64,000 nt of DNA from Zavarzinia aquatilis (GTDB taxonomy: Bacteria > Pseudomonadota > Alphaproteobacteria > Zavarziniales > Zavarziniaceae), in assembly GCF_003173035.1 (NCBI RefSeq), contig NZ_QGLE01000002.1, positions 62,001 through 126,000 of the forward strand. Reading direction: 5' to 3'. A program made the translations under genes and the position numbers. The notes below the pieces were generated by a model that worked only from the letters and a program-made list of their open reading frames with translations, searched no databases and was not told the origin of the DNA. This document shows, in pieces, positions 63,401-64,000 of this stretch; within the stretch, counting starts at the first letter, position 1; each line of letters opens with the position of its first letter.

Positions 63401-63901
63401 CGCCTGCTGCGTCTCGCCGGGGATGCGCTGCTCGCCCATGGCGCCGCCGCCCTGCTGGCGGAGGCCCTGGATCGCCTGCGCAAGGAAGAGGATGAAGACA
63501 GCCTTCTCGCCCGGATCGGCGCCCGCTTCGCACGGCTGACCGGCGGCGCCTATCGGGGCGTGACCGCGGACGAGGACGACGCCGGCCGCCCCCACCTCCT
63601 GATGATCGAAGCGGACGGGGTGACGGCGAAACGGGTCGAGGAATTGTCGGAAGGCGGGCGCGACCAGCTCTTCCTCGCGCTCCGTCTCGTCAAGATCGAG
63701 GATTACGCCGGCAAGGGCCCCACCCTGCCCTTCGTCGCCGACGATCTGTTGCAGACCTCGGACGAGACGCGCAGCCGCCTCATCCTCGAGGCGCTGGCCG
63801 ACCTGTCGCATCACGCCCAGGTGATCGTGCTCAGCCACCACGAACAGGTGGCGCGCATCGCCGAAGGCCTCGGCGATGCGGTCAGGATCATCCGCCTCTG
63901 A
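60431..63901 (+). CDS. YhaN-like SMC/Rad50-type ATPase
   Basis: A 1156-residue SMC-like ATPase. Walker A is APNGAGKSV (residues 33-41); a long Ala/Arg/Glu-rich coiled coil spans about residues 190-1000; the C-terminal ABC signature is LSEGGRDQLFLALRL, Walker B LPFVADDLLQ, and the switch His is in VIVLSHHEQVARIA. The Rad50-type zinc hook is not obvious. Works with the upstream nuclease. Confidence 0.9.
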   Translation: MRLSRFRIENYGPFETKELGFETKPGTVNLVIAPNGAGKSVLRQALRDLVFGIPGQSAMSFRFGYKGMRLLADVIDTDGATIAIGRRKGRGHTLVDEAGAEVPEAVLTRLTGGADDKLFQRLFCLDTHLLRIGGEELISTGGEIGEAVFAAGGGTSQVRAIRDTFERARDDIAPARQTASKPLYLALADHAGAVADLKHDLVRPDDWRRHEEAKTATAAELARIREAQGQIATELEKLNRVQRVRPWLAQHRAAVAELAPLADHPALPPDLDKQWQRAGDALAAADALLAVRQEEAARLQTEAAALRPDAALLAEAEAVDALYLELGKVGADHRDLPRVFAEEQAAAGQVALLERDLGLVAGAALPATPAIAAARDLIRRSEAIARAAASAADDLATASADLASCGAALDALPALPETAALAAIRDRALADGHPARRMEEAAAGLDKAAAKQAALLAATPGWRGDAAGLLALTPPAADTVARLDDALRKAARALDDARAEAGRIAAEDGKAALAIAALLEAGTLPEPSVIAAARSTRDEAWALIRRAKFGPGADAALLDAAGGEIAAAEALERGQAEADHLADRRDGESQRLARLAQLRAARAGFAEDGDRAATARAEAETALDAARRDWTALIAGLGLPEATGAAAVTEFLAARLRVADAAAEGAAARAALDRESGRQQALARDLAVLLATEAAALPDLLAEATRRLTAAAERAAERKTRQAALDTARRRHAEALRKHETATRDAATWQADWSRALASLDRPAGELATATESALGLIEELRGARHQRADQHHRVEGMKRNIDSFETGARALTARLAPDLAGLSPEEMAQTLRLRLTEARRLETAAATLAPQVAVAQAARNKAAADRAEALAARETLRRRIGGGDDTAIQHRLDSARTRVAAEEKLALAARGLASEGDHWPLDTLAAEVDALDAVAASIRVDVLKGEGKRLDDERDDVVKRRTELDHREQEMQKADRALDAEERRQQAAARLLRLAGDALLAHGAAALLAEALDRLRKEEDEDSLLARIGARFARLTGGAYRGVTADEDDAGRPHLLMIEADGVTAKRVEELSEGGRDQLFLALRLVKIEDYAGKGPTLPFVADDLLQTSDETRSRLILEALADLSHHAQVIVLSHHEQVARIAEGLGDAVRIIRL

Positions 63902-63913
63902 CGAGGGACAGGG

Positions 63914-64000
63914 TTACCAGACGCCGGTGCTCGGCATCGACTTCCACGGCTCGGCCGGGGGCAGCGGCGCGCCCTTCTGCAGGAGTTCGACCGAGATCAG
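63914..64000 (-). CDS. C-terminal fragment of an unknown protein (5' end beyond the window)
   Basis: A minus-strand frame is open from the window edge to a TAA at 63914-63916 and encodes 28 residues ending in PWKSMPSTGVW. It is convergent with the YhaN gene, which ends 12 bases away. There is too little sequence to name a family. Confidence 0.35.
   Translation of the reverse strand: MISVELLQKGAPLPPAEPWKSMPSTGVW

Noticed and set aside
1-64000. tRNA, rRNA, CRISPR or IS elements
   Set aside because: I looked in the intergenic gaps and saw no cloverleaf-like sequences, no regular direct repeats with spacers and no transposase-like reading frame.

Overview
The window is a 64 kb piece of a GC-rich bacterial chromosome, densely coded on both strands, with no tRNA, rRNA, CRISPR array, insertion sequence or prophage that I could see. 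Gene content points to an alphaproteobacterium: a SigF-type sigma factor with its NrsF (DUF1109) membrane anti-sigma factor, a phasin, a BigR/SqrR-type persulfide sensor, a HIG1-domain protein, an FdsGBAD formate dehydrogenase, an FNR/FixK-class regulator with matching TTGAT-N4-ATCAA sites, and a REP-like palindrome typical of that class. I cannot name the genus from sequence alone.

Layout. 1-4.8 kb: the end of an RlmI-like rRNA methyltransferase, a secreted DUF1194 protein, a QmcA/NfeD membrane pair, a glutamine amidotransferase and a Tat-exported binding-protein-like protein. 4.8-8.2 kb: an RND/MMPL exporter and a TetR regulator. 8.2-12.5 kb: a bufferin-type copper RiPP operon (DUF2282 precursor, DUF692 iron oxidase, DUF2063 partner, DoxX), divergent from sigF-nrsF, with a SigF-like promoter between them. 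12.5-14.7 kb: gamma carbonic anhydrase, GST, MscL, ArsC-like protein. 14.8-20.0 kb: fdsGBA-fdsD, with a palindromic repeat before fdsD. 20-28 kb: thioesterase, cupin and isomerase, LysR and TetR regulators, a drug efflux MFS protein, a GNAT/FemAB-like protein, HIT, an AAA ATPase, and a host-attachment protein behind a perfect FNR box. 28.1-32.6 kb: clpA, clpS, phasin with PhaR-like sites, and a lipoprotein. 32.8-39.4 kb: D,D-carboxypeptidase, two NUDIX hydrolases, rpsD, gabT-gabD.

39.5-46.6 kb is a sulfide-detoxification locus. A peroxiredoxin-sqrR unit sits upstream of a six-gene operon: persulfide dioxygenase-like MBL enzyme, DUF2892 membrane protein, DUF442 phosphatase/sulfurtransferase, a DUF442-SQR fusion, a methyltransferase and a SulP transporter. 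AT-rich dyads lie over the promoters. 46.7-53.1 kb: an FNR-class regulator, a receiver protein, an NYN-domain protein, then etfB-etfA-hbd-cbiZ, a PduO-type cobalamin adenosyltransferase and a HIG1 protein. 53.1-64 kb: an alpha/beta hydrolase, a GT4 glycosyltransferase, a small secreted protein, a large TadG-like protein, SelO, and a YhaO/YhaN nuclease-ATPase pair.

The most notable systems are the SigF-controlled bufferin operon and the SqrR-controlled sulfide operon. The rest is mostly metabolism and housekeeping.
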